DNA from: Aporrectodea caliginosa
Lineage: Eukaryota > Annelida > Clitellata > Crassiclitellata > Lumbricidae
NCBI GenBank assembly: GCA_020284085.1
Contig: JACEVL010000337.1
Coordinates: 173,273-237,272, forward strand
DNA length: 64,000 bases
Reading direction: 5' to 3'
This document shows, piece by piece, positions 53,364-64,000 of the stretch. Within the stretch, counting starts at the first letter, position 1, and the number at the start of each line of letters is the position of its first letter. Made by a program: the position numbers and the translations under genes. The notes below the pieces were generated by a model. That model had not been told where the DNA came from. It did no database searches and saw nothing but the letters and a program-made list of their open reading frames with translations.

Positions 53364-56300
53364 CTGAAAGGTACAGAATAGACAACAACCTTTATTCACA
53401 CATGACTCTCATAAATTAACCTAGTTCTAGATATGTTTTGTTAGAATTTTAAAGTGCCTAATAAAATTACTAATATTCTCTATTGCGCTTGTGTCTCAAG
53501 AACAAAGTAGTAATGCACCTTTTGAAAATCTTTCAAAAGCCCTGAATGCTGTTCAATTGCAAATTCATTTTTTAGCGTGGATCGATGTTCAAGCCTATGA
53601 TGATGATGATGATGACGACGACGACGACGATGATGATGATGATGGCGATGACGATGATGATAGTTTATTAATTCAAACTGACAAGTACGCAGTAAGATTA
53701 CATGATATTGTAGTTATAGATGATAACACGTTAAACAGGATTCGAATTTAGCTGTAGAGCAGCCTATAATGCGCCCATCTATCTTACTGCTTAGTTTACA
53801 GTCGCCCCTAGGGAGTTGAAGGCTGAGTCAAAAACCTTAATAGGCTAGCTGGTGCCGAACCCACGTCCTTCTGATCTCAGTGCCAGCGTGTTACCATTCA
53901 ACCATCTCCCCTCCCAATAGAACCTACCTTGACTTCTATAGTTCCTCGTTCTGCTGTGATGAAAGCATGACCCGAGTCCTGAAGGGCCACGAAAGCTGCT
54001 TCACTCAGCTGAATATGCATTGCTATTCAGCCACATCAAACAGAACAAGTTAAATACCTTCATGTATTCAAATATTCATTAACGACAAAGACCTTAACGT
54101 GTGGCGAATAGGAAAGGTTCAGAGAAGTCATGACAGACCTAACGTAATTGTTTCTAGGCGATGACAATGCTGATCCTGTTGCTCCTGCTTCAACTGCTGC
54201 TGCTAATGATGATAAGTTCGTTAGAATCAATTATGGAATAATTAGGCCTAATTGGTCTGGTCCACGCGTGTGCGTGGGCCCGCCAGTGGTGACACTTCTA
54301 GCTTGCTGTGCATTGTTTTGCTAACTGATGTAACATTTCCGTTCGTAATGACACTTAGCATCATAATAGGCCATCGCAGAGAGCGCCTCTGAGTATATAT
54401 CTTGAAGAGGCGCTATATAAATTCTCAGAATGAATGAATGATAATGGTAAAAATGGTATTGTTCTACATGCATAAACGACATAATCTTCCGACCTTTTCC
54501 GGTGGACTCCATGCGACTGGCGGTGTTGACGGTGTCTCCGAACAGACAATATCTGGGCATCTTAAGTCCGACGATTCCTGCAACCACTGGACCAGAGTTC
54601 ATTCCAATGCGAATCTCCAGCGGTTGATTGGGACGATGACGAATCTTGAATGATCGCACCCTCTCTCGGATACTCAACGACATGCTCGCTATCTCTGAAG
54701 CATGACGAGGATTCGCTATGGGAACTCCACTCGCAACCATGTAGGCGTCGCCTATCGTCTCTACCTAACAAGGAACAAAAGCCTCTTCACATGGGAATTC
54801 ACTTAATGCATGCTTTCGTTATTGCAGTGATCATAAAACCATGATTTAATGGACGAGCCTTTCTACAGTAATTTTTCTTAATATAGAATTTCTTTTTATA
54901 AAATATTGAATCTTTTGTGCTCATATTATTGGATATAAAATAATTATTGTTCAACAATTTTTATTAATTGCAATGGGCTATTAAATTTTTTAAATATAGT
55001 CCCCTTGAATATGACTAGATTACTTCTTCTCCTAGATAATGACTATATACAAGCAACGGATATTCAGTCGGTATCGTGACTATCGTCTGTTACAGTGTAG
55101 TCTTTTTATAATGATAAATTAGGTCCATTAGAAATTTACACAAAATGTACTCTATGCTTGCAAATATTCCAGTTAGACTTGGTTATGCAATTATCACATT
55201 AGGCGCTTCACTGGCGGCTTCCGGTGTGATTATTTGATGAAGGAATAAGCGCTTTAATCTTTAACCTTGTAGACGTTATACGTGGATATGACTTCGTCGA
55301 ATGTTGTGTAGAGGTCGTTCAGAAACGCAACAACTTGCATCGGTGAGCTCTCTGAAGCTAAAGTCGTAAAGGAAACGACGTCGGAAAAGTAGATTGAAAC
55401 TTCAGGAAACGTTTCCGGATTAACGTTTGAACCGGACTTCAATTTATCAGCCACGTATCTGTAGCGCAAATAAAACACGGGACATCAGACATTTTTGTTA
55501 AGCAGCCATGGAATCTTATTCGCGTATCAATATGGTTTATGTTTAAAAACTTGGACCTAGTTAGCATATGCTTGCATGATTAAGCGAAATAATCTTTGTC
55601 ATCACACGACTTTTCAACTGGCTAGTCAATCATAGGTAATTATATTATAGCCATAAAGGTAGGATATTAATCTGTATGAAATAGCTGTGTTAAACATGGT
55701 TAACACGGATTTATCTAAATTCAGAATCATTTGAAAAAAGTTTGAAAGTTGACTGATTCAAGAGTAGCTCTAAATATGTACCTAAAATATACTTGCTGTA
55801 AATCTTTGACATGAAAAATGTTACATTCGTCTTACTGTGGTAACATGGTGTAAAGTAACATATCCGTTTTCCTCTTTTCTTCCTCGAGTTGTTGAGTTCT
55901 CTCCTGAACCAGTTCTTCTAAACTGCCAGCGTACTTCTCCATCATTTTCAACATATTGTCCATTATATTCAGGCTTTGAAAGTATAAAAATAACCAATGT
56001 ATATATCTTTAAAATTACTGAACAACCAATATCTTATTTGTGCACTTCTGAACTTAGTAAGGATGGCATTACCAAATTACAGCTGTATTTGCGTTGTATT
56101 GAAAAATCTTATAGCAGTTCTCGCTGGTTGCCTTCCTGAACATTGCAGTCGTTTTCTATAAACACGGCAATTTTTAATTCAAGTCCTTCCGCTCCAATGG
56201 AATATCGAGTATCCACATTAGAGGTCTGCGGGTAGAGCATTTTGCTACCCGACCCGTACCCGTAACACAGAACCGTTACCCGTATGTACCCGACCGTACT

Positions 56301-56530
56301 CAAAATTACTACCCGACCCTACCCGTACCCGCGGGTAAACCCGTACCCGTAAAGTACCCGCCACGTCATTAGCACGCTTTCCCATTGTCCATGTCCCTAC
56401 GTGTCAAACAGGCTTACAACTCAGCGTGTAGTAATAATAATAATAAATAGGTTGATGTTCTGTTTCATGATGATGATGATGATGAATGGTGGTGGTGGTG
56501 GTGGTGGTGGTGGTGGTGGTTTGAAGCACC

Positions 56531-56576
<46 letters not shown>

Positions 56577-59500
56577 AAGTAGTAGTAGTAGTAGTACTAA
56601 CAGCAGCAGCAGCAGCAGCAGCAGTAGTTCTAGGAGCAGCAGCAGCAGCAGTTATTGTAGTAGTAACAATAATAGGTAGTCAACTTGTCACATACAACTG
56701 TTGTGCTTCCTCATTTGCATGGTGTATTTTATCTCCGCGGTCTATACTGTCACCTAGTATAATAGGGCCTACTAAGTAACCGTTAATAGTGCGTTGCAGA
56801 CCCGGTAAGGCCCATTGTGTGCCTACATTCTCTATTATATGTGACGGTGACAATGTAACCCCAAACTTCATATCGGTACGGGTAAAACCGGGTATACCCG
56901 TACCCGTGATGACCCTACCCGTACCCGACCCGACCCGTAAAATGCGTACCCGACCCGTACCCGACGGGTCGGGTACGGATAAACCCGCGGGTACGTGTAT
57001 TCCCGCAGACCCCTAATCCACATCCAACAAAGTTAAGATCTCCACTAAACATAAAATATTGATGATAGCGATCTGAATTTTGCAAGTGTTTTAAGACGAG
57101 CTTGATCATTTCAACTGAAATAAAAAAGTGTTCGTCCAAGTCCATCTTTTTTTATAACTACTTCCAACAGCAAATTGCCATTTGCCTTAGAAAGAAACCC
57201 GTCATTAAGAATCATAGTGATCAACATTGTCAACTTAGATGTCAAGAAAGCATAAATAAAATATTAGTTCAATAATCTAATTGACAATTCTATCGGATAC
57301 GTATAGAAAGTCCTTGATAATTTCTGACTAATAGCCAGAACACTTACCGGCCTTTATAGAGTCCGAAATATCGGTTCTTTATTGCACTGAAACCTGGTCT
57401 CAGTCCTGGATCCTCGCTCCAACATTCACCAATCAGCTCGATTAGCTTTGCATCGAAGGTCCGAGATGTCGGAAGAAATGGACGAACAGGCGGATTTTCA
57501 CCCTTCTTCACGCACTCAACAATATCTAAGAACATAGTTCACTTTATACTGTAATAACACAACCAGGTAAAATAATTTCTGCCGAAAATACAAACTGCAA
57601 ACCACTTTTGGATATATTGCCCATTAAAATTGCATCCAATTTATAAAATAAAGAGGGGAAAAAGAAATTGGCAGAATTGAAAACCAGTGTCTGATATACG
57701 ATATCACCAAGTTTAGCCTACTTCTTACACCTAACCTTGGAAGAATAAATAAAGAAGTTATTACATTTTTAGAACAAAGACAATCAGGTCAGCTTACCGG
57801 AAACGCATGACAGAAAGGAAGCAATATGATGGATAAGAATGAATCACTGCAAATGCTAACTTCCCACTGAAGAGATATTATTAACTATGTCAGATAGCAG
57901 AAACTGACCTCTGAATGTGACCTCAACACCTTGCATAAGAGGAAATGGCCCTGCTCTGAAGAGGATTTCCTGAGCAACAATTGCAAAACTATAAACGTCT
58001 GCCTTCTGTAGTGAATGATTGGACAGCTGACATTTCCGTAAGATTTCTGGTGCAACGAAAAGCATCGCTAACAAAAACAATCACAAAATATATAGCTTCG
58101 TCGTTTCTATAATTTTTTTGGGTGTCCTGTGTAAACCGACAACACTTGTAAACACCACATGCACTGAGTTGGTTACCAAATAAACATGTTATGTTGTGTC
58201 ATGTTATGTTCACAACATCGAGTGACAGTGATGCAAAACTGAAATGCATGCAACTGACAATTTATAGTGTCATAGTGTTTAAAATATGGATAGGTACCCA
58301 AGTAATCGTTGGCATTTTCAGTGTCGCTTGGCATAGTTCTAAATCGGACGAGCCCCCAATCAGTTATCTTAACCGTCCAGCGACTGTCTATTAGCAAATT
58401 CGATGTTTTCAGTCGCCCGTGGTATTTGAGGGAACTCCGATGCAAGTAGTCCATTCCCTATATTAGAGACAAATACATGAACAAAGATTCAATATTTTTA
58501 TTTATTGACAAACAGTGGGACAGTGTGATGACAATTATCAAGTCGCATTAACACTAATTTATTTTTTTACACTTTATTTTATACTTACTTTTAATATATC
58601 TCCGATGAATGAGATCTTGAAGTTGCTATCGAGCTTAATGAGTTCATCAGCCAAAATATCCTGGAAAATATGTTTTAATTTGGTTAAATACATTTGAAAT
58701 TCAATTTAATTTGAATAGGTGCGAGAATCACGCCTTGCCGACATTTGGTTAAAAATGCGAACTTTAATTTTAATAGGTGCAAGAATCCCATTACGCAAGT
58801 TAAAGTGTCTTTAACTAGACCAGGACCTAATTACAGTAACTTTCGCTCTGTTGAAATTTGCACACCAAGCACAACAGATGCATAGTAAAAATGCATATGC
58901 AGTTTTGTCATAAACTACTTGAAACTGTCACAACTTCGAGTGCGTAGCTAACAATACTGCTCTACTCTATCGACGCAACTTGATTCAGAGACTCTGAACA
59001 TCCATGCCATCTATCAGCTATCGACGGGAATCCGTTGGTTCGTTCCCTGTGTGTGCGTGGGCCCGTAACAACTTACTTCGCATTGTTTTGTTAACTGATT
59101 ATATTTGTTCGCAATGCCACTTAACATCGTATAGGCTAGCACAGAGAGCGCCTCTGAGTGGATATCTTGAAGGGGCGCTATATAAATGTTCTATTACATT
59201 GCAGTACATTGCATTGCAATAATCGTTGACTTTATACGAGATCTTAAAATCCAGTCTTTGATAACCTATTGTATTGCCAATTAACCTAACCTGGAGGCTT
59301 CCTCTGGAACAGTATGTTGTCAAAATACAGACTTTTCCTGGTTCAGTGCACAATCCAACGAAGGTGTTCAGATTCTCGTGGTTCAAATCTCGCATCTACA
59401 GAAACAGTATTGAATACAAACGACCTGAGCAATGAACAACAAGCCTCTGCATTGTTACAATGTTATTATTTATATCGAGTTCTAATCTTATCTAATCTTT

Positions 59501-62248
59501 TCTAATATGGAAACTTTTATTGGGTCGTTAGCACAAAGCCCAAGGCATCGACAGGTCGCCGCTTCTAATCAAACCCACATCCTAGAATCCTTATCAGAAA
59601 TAGGTTAAATCCGTGAGACAACTCAGACCGGAAGATAGGAAACGTAGGGTGAGCAGCACGATAAAGCTGGGATTTCAACCCTGACACCCTTCAACCCTAC
59701 ACGACATCTCAAAACTCTCCTTGCGGACAGGAAGAGTTAGTGAATGCCAAAGTCTTGGGCCAGCGACCGAGAATCCAAACCATCCTAATACAATTCTTAC
59801 CCGCGAATTAGACACAAATTATATGTGTATAAATTGTGTCAAAAATACATGCAGGGCCATGAACCATGTAAAAAGGTTGTGGTCAATCGAACATTTTCTT
59901 AATTATATAATTGCACCACTTGCCCAAAGTTAGAAATTAGATGCATTGTGTTCCTTACCATTTTAAGCTCAAGAAGTTCTTGGCCAGATAAGGTCACAGT
60001 CTCGCATTGTAAGAATTTTACGGCTACTGTTTGGTGGTTGTATGAACCAATCTTATAGCCATGAGTTAAAATTTCGCTCTGGATATGGGTAATTGCACTG
60101 TCACGTCCTTCAGAATATGAAGATTCAACCTGTGAACGAAATAAGGAAAGAAACATGGACTATTATATTATATACGTGCACATAGATATGGAAGATTTAC
60201 ATTGAAGTAGCTCAGATCTGAGTCAGAAGTCAGTCATATGCAATAATTGTTCGAGAAACGTGTAACAACTTAATTAACGAAAATTGGATCCAGTTATAGG
60301 CGTAATTTTAATCGCAAGTGAACAAGTAAGTGATTTATACTGTATTGCATTGTAAAAAAATTTATAAAGCGCCTCTCACAGTGAACACAAATCAGAGGCG
60401 CTCCCAATGCGAAAGTCCCCGAGAATAAAGACAACTTTTGAGGTTGCGAAAAGATGTAGCAGGACCACCACATAGTATGGTGGTGCGAACTAAGGGGAAG
60501 TTGATTCCATAGCCAAGGGTCAATACACGGAAAGGCACGGGACTGGGCTATGGCCGTCCTCACACTAGGAACAAAACGGCCAAGACGATCCGAAGAGCGG
60601 AGCGGACGAAGAGAGGCGGACGATGTAGGCCGACTTATGGAGTCACAGAGGTATTTAGGGGCAAGACCCAGGTAGGATTGGTAAATGAGTAAAAGCACCT
60701 TTAACCGGATGCGTGCAATAAGAGGAAGCCAATGTAAATCTTCAAACATGTATATGCCTCATCTTCAAGAAAACTCGTCTTAAACAATTATCTTTTAACA
60801 GAATACGATCGGACATTTGTATGACGCCTGTTCTGCTTCATAATGATATGGTTAATTTCCTTTTAGATTACCTTAGGAAGACTAGTCCCACTTGGGCGAC
60901 TATTGATGGCAATGTCGTTGTATTTGACTTTCCATTTCGCCATGGCCACCTCTTCTTGAAAGGCTTTTCTTCTTCGAAGCATACATTGAACAAAAACAGA
61001 AAATAATTTCAGATTTAGTGTAGGCCTACTGGGTAAATTTCATAGTGTGAAGAATTTTGTATTTGTTCCGAACAAATCAGAGGCTAGGTTTGACGTTTTT
61101 GAACTTTTATTTACAAAACCAAATAACTCAAAATGACAGCCTTTCGCTTTGTACATCTAATTTTGAAACATTTTGATGAAACTATACAATGTGAAATGTT
61201 GCACCGCGCATTATATTGTGTCTTATGATGTCGTAATTTGTTGTTTAGTATTGTATTCCATTGAATTGTGTCCTAAGACGTATTCTGGTTTTGAGGTCCA
61301 GCGTCTGGCTTGTCTAGATAATTAATTTCTCAGTGCAGTATAGATGCCAACCTGTAGAAATAGAATCCGACGCCCAGACCCATCACGAGAATGAGAAGTA
61401 CGGCGCTGACGACTGCCCAGAGATATTCTGGAGCTATTCAAAGATAATCAAACGACGTTAGGGCTACATGCATGGTCATGCAACCTTCTTTTCTAGTCTT
61501 CGTTTAGTTTCTTTGTTCTGCCTTGTGCGAGATATAGTATATATATTTGTTAGAAAATGTATGTAGCACTTTATAGCAGCGACAGTTTTACAGTGTATAC
61601 GCTACGTGTGAGAAACCATGTGACCTTACTGATAAGCATAAAAGAACCAGTCCAAAACTCGTACATCAAGTATCACCGACGAAGCTGATGATAAACTCGA
61701 AAGAAGACTGTCAACTATTCTTCAGTATGGTATTATGTTAGTTGCAAACTAAAGTTATAGGCTTTAATTAAAAGCAAAAGAGGAACTTGCTTTTACCGAC
61801 TGAATTGCAGAATAAGTATGGCCAGCCAGTTGATTGTAATAAAGCGACTTTCATTTTCTTAGTCTCTGCATATGAGGGCGGGTGGCCAGTCCTCTCCCAC
61901 GCCGTCTAATCTTCTCACCGCCAGTGAGCGGTCAGTATGCATTACAGCTGAGTTTGATAGGGGCGCAGGTGGAGCAGGAATCTCGAACCAAATGCGCAGA
62001 GAGCGCCTCTGAATAGTTTCTACTGTACATAAGAGACGCTTTACAAATGTTCAAATACAATACAAAGATTGTAGGTCATAGGCCTACGCTAAATGCTTAC
62101 TGTGTTGTAATGGACTGTAGCTTGGTTAATTAGTTATCTAGCATATATCAGAATTTGAAGGACTTACGCGATTGATTCCGACGACAGAGTTCATTAGAGA
62201 ATCCACAGACGGGTCTATCACTCGGAAGAGCAACTTCCGATAAAATAA
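53298..62248 (-). CDS. Gene C: receptor-type guanylyl cyclase (5' part missing or outside window)
   Basis: Fourteen exons on the - strand, in order: 62248-62168, 61433-61352, 60971-60872, 60129-59959, 59395-59291, 58660-58589, 58457-58298, 58067-57909, 57525-57348, 55973-55836, 55458-55266, 54764-54494, 54022-53928, 53363-53298. They give the Cys-rich juxtamembrane piece, membrane helix, pseudokinase ([14 protein letters not shown]), coiled coil and a cyclase domain with all metal- and guanine-binding residues, ending [12 protein letters not shown] plus a ten-residue tail and stop TAG. E1-E7 were not recognised up to base 64000; since B needs 17 kb for them they may simply lie outside. C is the most diverged of the three, except in E19. 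It lies downstream of B's 5' end, same strand, with a 7.5-kb repeat-filled spacer. Confidence 0.92.
53596..53661 (+). repeat. (GAT)n/(GAC)n microsatellite
   Basis: About 66 bp of GAT/GAC units, 230 bp upstream (+ strand) of gene C E21. Confidence 0.95.
53845..53920 (-). repeat. tRNA-like SINE head
   Basis: The - strand has GAGATGGTTGAATGGTAACA (box-A-like), CACGCTGGCACTGAG and GACGTGGGTTCGGCACC (box-B-like). It ends next to the gene C E20 donor. Confidence 0.5.
53928..54022 (-). CDS. Gene C exon E20: cyclase domain
   Basis: Encodes [20 protein letters not shown], then [11 protein letters not shown]. 95 bp, donor GTAGGT. Confidence 0.9.
54250..54435 (+). repeat. SINE family S2, 5'-truncated copy
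   Basis: GTGTGCGTGGGCCCG, then CATTGTTTTGCTAACTGATG, CAGAGAGCGCCTCTGAGTAT and GAGGCGCTATATAAATTC. It lies about 60 bp beyond the gene C E19 donor. Confidence 0.75.
54494..54764 (-). CDS. Gene C exon E19: cyclase catalytic core
   Basis: [15 protein letters not shown] through [20 protein letters not shown], identical in protein to A and B. Acceptor sequence TGTTCCTTGTTAG is shared with gene A; the downstream intron start is shared with gene B. Confidence 0.96.
55266..55458 (-). CDS. Gene C exon E18: cyclase domain, first metal Asp
   Basis: Encodes [20 protein letters not shown], then [11 protein letters not shown] and [18 protein letters not shown]. 193 bp. Confidence 0.93.
55836..55973 (-). 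CDS. Gene C exon E17: dimerisation coiled coil
   Basis: Encodes [20 protein letters not shown], then [19 protein letters not shown]. 138 bp. The intron before it carries the 797-bp hAT-type element. Confidence 0.92.
56211..57023. mobile_element. hAT-type non-autonomous element with 8-bp duplication ATCCACAT
   Basis: Element 56219-57015 (797 bp): ends TAGAGGTCTGCGGG and complement TAGGGGTCTGCGGG (13 of 14 match), flanked by ATCCACAT at 56211-56218 and 57016-57023. Subterminal zones are arrays of ACCCGTACCCG and CGGGTACGGG. The centre has consecutive TAA, ATG, TGG, TAG and CAG triplet tracts. No transposase frame. In the gene C E16-E17 intron. Confidence 0.93.
56428..56655 (+). repeat. Cluster of five triplet microsatellites
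   Basis: In order (TAA)n, (ATG)n, (TGG)n, (TAG)n and (CAG)n, all inside the hAT-type element. Confidence 0.95.
57348..57525 (-). CDS. Gene C exon E16: kinase homology, C-lobe end
   Basis: Encodes [20 protein letters not shown], then [12 protein letters not shown] and [11 protein letters not shown]. 178 bp, donor GTAAGT. Confidence 0.92.
57909..58067 (-). CDS. Gene C exon E15: kinase homology, APE segment
   Basis: Encodes [20 protein letters not shown], then [20 protein letters not shown]. 159 bp. Confidence 0.9.
58298..58457 (-). CDS. Gene C exon E14: pseudokinase catalytic-loop region
   Basis: Encodes [20 protein letters not shown], then [13 protein letters not shown]. 160 bp. HRD Asp absent. 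Confidence 0.92.
58589..58660 (-). CDS. Gene C exon E13: kinase homology
   Basis: Encodes [20 protein letters not shown] and ends DILK. 72 bp. Confidence 0.9.
58935..59200 (+). repeat. SINE family S2, near-full copy
   Basis: CTATCGACGCAACTTGATTC, TCTGAACATCCATGCCATCT, TCGACGGGAATCCGTTGGTT, GTGTGCGTGGGCCCG, then the AGAGCGCCTCTGAGTGGATA and GGGCGCTATATAAATG tail. In the gene C E12-E13 intron. Confidence 0.8.
59291..59395 (-). CDS. Gene C exon E12: kinase homology
   Basis: Encodes [20 protein letters not shown], then [11 protein letters not shown]. 105 bp. A SINE copy ends about 75 bp beyond its donor. Confidence 0.9.
59959..60129 (-). CDS. Gene C exon E11: kinase homology, N-lobe
   Basis: Encodes [24 protein letters not shown] carries the lysine of the VAIK motif. 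171 bp, donor GTAAGG. Confidence 0.87.
60335..60770 (-). pseudogene. CR1/L2-like LINE: polymerase C-terminal end
   Basis: The - strand reads [60 protein letters not shown], then the ATTGGGAGCGCCTCTGATTT tail with GAGGCGCTTTATAAA. In the gene C E10-E11 intron. Frame partly open; 5' truncated. Confidence 0.85.
60872..60971 (-). CDS. Gene C exon E10: cytoplasmic juxtamembrane
   Basis: Encodes [20 protein letters not shown], then [10 protein letters not shown]. 100 bp, three codons shorter than A and B. Donor GTAATC. Confidence 0.85.
61352..61433 (-). CDS. Gene C exon E9: transmembrane helix
   Basis: Encodes [20 protein letters not shown] followed by GFYFYR. 82 bp as in A. Confidence 0.87.
61975..62070 (+). 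repeat. LINE/SINE 3' tail
   Basis: GCAGAGAGCGCCTCTGAATA, AAGAGACGCTTTACAAATGT, then a TACAATACAA end. Just downstream of gene C E8 in transcript direction. Confidence 0.6.
62168..62248 (-). CDS. Gene C exon E8: Cys-rich juxtamembrane ectodomain
   Basis: Encodes [20 protein letters not shown]. The 5' border is uncertain: acceptors at 62249 or 62234 both give the same frame, but neither has the phase of A and B. Donor GTAAGT. Confidence 0.7.
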
Positions 62249-62460
62249 CTGGAGACTGTTAGAATAAATGACAAGAACGTTCGGCCTAATTAAGGCTTAA
62301 TTAATGCATAGGCTAAGCAGAACCCTAATAATGTACCATTGTTAATAAATAAATGCGTCGCTTTTCGTAATTTTGAAGGTTCTTTCTGTGATCTTCCGTT
62401 CATACATTTAATGGAAAAACGTGGAAATTAGGATCGTAATTTTGTATTAATTATCTAGAT

Positions 62461-62639
62461 GGCCCACTCAGCCTATCATTCGCGAGATGGCGCGTTCGTA
62501 AAAATTAGATGTAGGATGTGATGGGCGCCTTGCATGGCTGTCGTAGACAGTTAAATTCGACTCCTGTAGTAACTTGTGATCATCCGTTCATACTGTTTTG
62601 TAATCATCCTGCATTGTGTCAGTTTGAAATTAAACGAAG

Positions 62640-62645
<6 letters not shown>
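62461..62645 (+). repeat. Dispersed repeat P1, copy 2, with (TTA)n tail
   Basis: GGCCCACTCAGCCTATCATT, AGTTAAATTCGACTCCTGTA and ACTTGTGATCATCCGTTCAT, then GTCAGTTTGAAATTAAACG. Followed at once by (TTA)n. See 32723-32907. Confidence 0.78.
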
Positions 62646-62728
<83 letters not shown>

Positions 62729-62729
62729 G
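62639..62729 (+). repeat. (TTA)n microsatellite
   Basis: About 30 TTA units at the 3' end of repeat P1. Confidence 0.98.
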
Positions 62730-62759
62730 TATATATCGGCCTATAATGTATAGGCCTGT

Positions 62760-62801
62760 ATGTGTGAGTGTGTGTGTGTGTGTGTGTGTGGTGTGTGTGT
62801 G
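62760..62801 (+). repeat. (TG)n microsatellite
   Basis: Short TG run with two interruptions. Confidence 0.9.
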
Positions 62802-63182
62802 AGATTCTGCGTCATCCACCACATGTGAGGGTTCACTGGCGAGAGGAATCCCTTGGTTGAGCTTCATGTGTATGCTATTATAGTCCGCCACTGGTGACTC
62901 TGTGCTTTACTTTACTTGTTGACGTAGGCTACTCTCAGTTCTTATTTATATATTGTTACATACTGGTCGTAGCTCGTGTCCAGGATTCTCGCAAGAGGTT
63001 CCAGCCAGTATATACAGAACAACCCATTCTTGTCAAAGTTCAGTATTCTTTGTAAAAACATCAGACAATCAGCAATATACATCAGATCGCACTCCAGACT
63101 TAGATGGAACTGAACTCCAGAGTTTACATATCAGCCATTGTCATACACACTAAAACAAGGATTCATTCATTCATTCATTCAT

Positions 63183-63800
63183 TACTTGAATTTATATAGC
63201 GCCTCTTCAAGGGAACTGCTCAGAGGCGCTCCCAACCCCAGCGCGGCCAAATAGGACCATTTTAAGTTGAGAGAGGAATGTCTGAGAAGGGGTTCTAGGA
63301 AGGGAGCGGAGGACCAGAGGGAGGCCATTCCAGGTCGAGGGGCCAACCACAGAGAACGCACGGTTCTGCTTGGTGGAGGTGCGAGCAAAAGGCACAGAGA
63401 GAAGACCATGTCCAACCGAACGGAGGGAGCGCGAGCCCCGAGCACTGAGGGTGGGGCTACAGAGCTCAGTAAGGTAGACAGGAGCGAGGCCCAGCAGGCA
63501 GCGCCAAACTAAGGCAGCTACCCTATACACGATTCGTTGCCTAAGAGGGAGCCAGTGAAGAATGTCGCGCATATAACTGGAGATGTGGTCGAATTTGGGT
63601 ATGCGGCCAATAAGGCGGGCTGCAGAGCGTAAGACGCGATCCAGACAGTTCAGTCGGACAGCCGGGAGGCCAGCATAGAGAGAGCAGCAGTAGTCAAGTC
63701 TGATGGCTACAAAAGAATGGACAAGGGTAGCAGAAGCAGTAGAACTTAGCGAGCGAGCGATTGTGCGTAGTTGGCGCAGCTGATAATAGCGAGGCATCAG
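63183..63800 (-). pseudogene. CR1/L2-like LINE: polymerase C-terminal third, open frame
   Basis: The - strand is open for about 196 codons: LVHSFVAIRLDYCCSLYAGL, RLNCLDRVLRSAARLIGRIP, ILHWLPLRQRIVYRVAALVW, LLGLAPVYLTEL, RAFSVVGPSTWNGLPLVLRS, ending RAGVGSASEQFP and stop. This is the segment after the polymerase palm in CR1/L2-clade LINEs. The 3' tail GAGGCGCTATATAAATTCAA runs into (TGAA)n. The best-preserved and probably youngest LINE here; truncated at its 5' end. Confidence 0.88.
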
Positions 63801-64000
63801 TTATCATCTGTTCAGGATTCGCCGCTCGTCGGATGGTTATAATTATTCTCGCCACCAACTTTCTATACGCCCTATCCCTTTGCCAGCCCCACCGAAGGAT
63901 TGCTTCCCGCCAAACAGGCAGCTGCAACCACTCGAACCTTCCAGCCAATCCTTCCATAAAACCACAAGCAAGAAAGACAGGTTCAAGTTTACCTGTTACA

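Larger units (their letters stand above)
62249..64000. other. Right edge: repeat-filled, no gene C exon seen
   Basis: Contains repeat P1, TTA and TG microsatellites and a long LINE tail. The - strand was read for an E7-like exon (G.tG.v.ld.n.DR block), and none was recognised. Confidence 0.5.

Overview
The window looks like nuclear DNA of an animal, most likely a marine invertebrate deuterostome; an echinoderm or related ambulacrarian is my best guess, at low confidence. Coding sequence is broken into short exons with GT-AG introns. Microsatellites are very abundant, and CR1/L2-like LINE tails, tRNA-derived SINEs and small DNA transposons fill introns and spacers. No bacterial gene organisation is present.

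The only host genes I can support are three paralogous receptor-type (membrane) guanylyl cyclases. Gene A lies on the + strand (939-14420) and its 5' part is outside the window. Gene B is on the - strand (45735 down to 16888) and runs from a signal peptide to the cyclase domain; its terminal exon was not found. Gene C is on the - strand (62248 down to 53298) and its 5' part is outside the window or unrecognised. A and B are convergent; B and C point the same way. Exons are numbered on gene B (E1-E20, with E21 the terminal exon seen in A and C). E1-E8 encode an ANF-receptor-like extracellular ligand domain, E9 the single membrane helix, E10 the juxtamembrane segment, E11-E16 a kinase homology domain with no catalytic HRD Asp, E17 the dimerisation coiled coil, and E18-E21 the guanylyl cyclase catalytic domain. 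Internal exon lengths and phases are almost all identical among the three genes (E12 105, E13 72, E14 160, E15 159, E16 178, E17 138, E18 193, E19 271, E20 95 bp). The expected role is to convert an extracellular ligand signal into cytosolic cGMP.

The most striking signal is E19, the catalytic-core exon. It is nearly identical at silent sites in all three genes, while E18 and E20 on either side have diverged strongly. This points to exon-confined gene conversion, with tract edges visible in the flanking introns.

Region by region: 1-938, an RT scrap and A intron; 939-14420, gene A; 14421-16887, spacer with a 318-bp MITE and a 64-bp hairpin element; 16888-45735, gene B, with a 7.2-kb E5-E6 intron full of SINE, LINE and hAT pieces; 45736-53297, spacer with an LTR-like repeat pair and several repeat families; 53298-62248, gene C, with a 797-bp hAT-type element in one intron; 62249-64000, LINE and other repeats. 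Two short non-autonomous elements and one longer one have perfect 8-bp target duplications, and one of them sits inside the box B of a tRNA-derived SINE.
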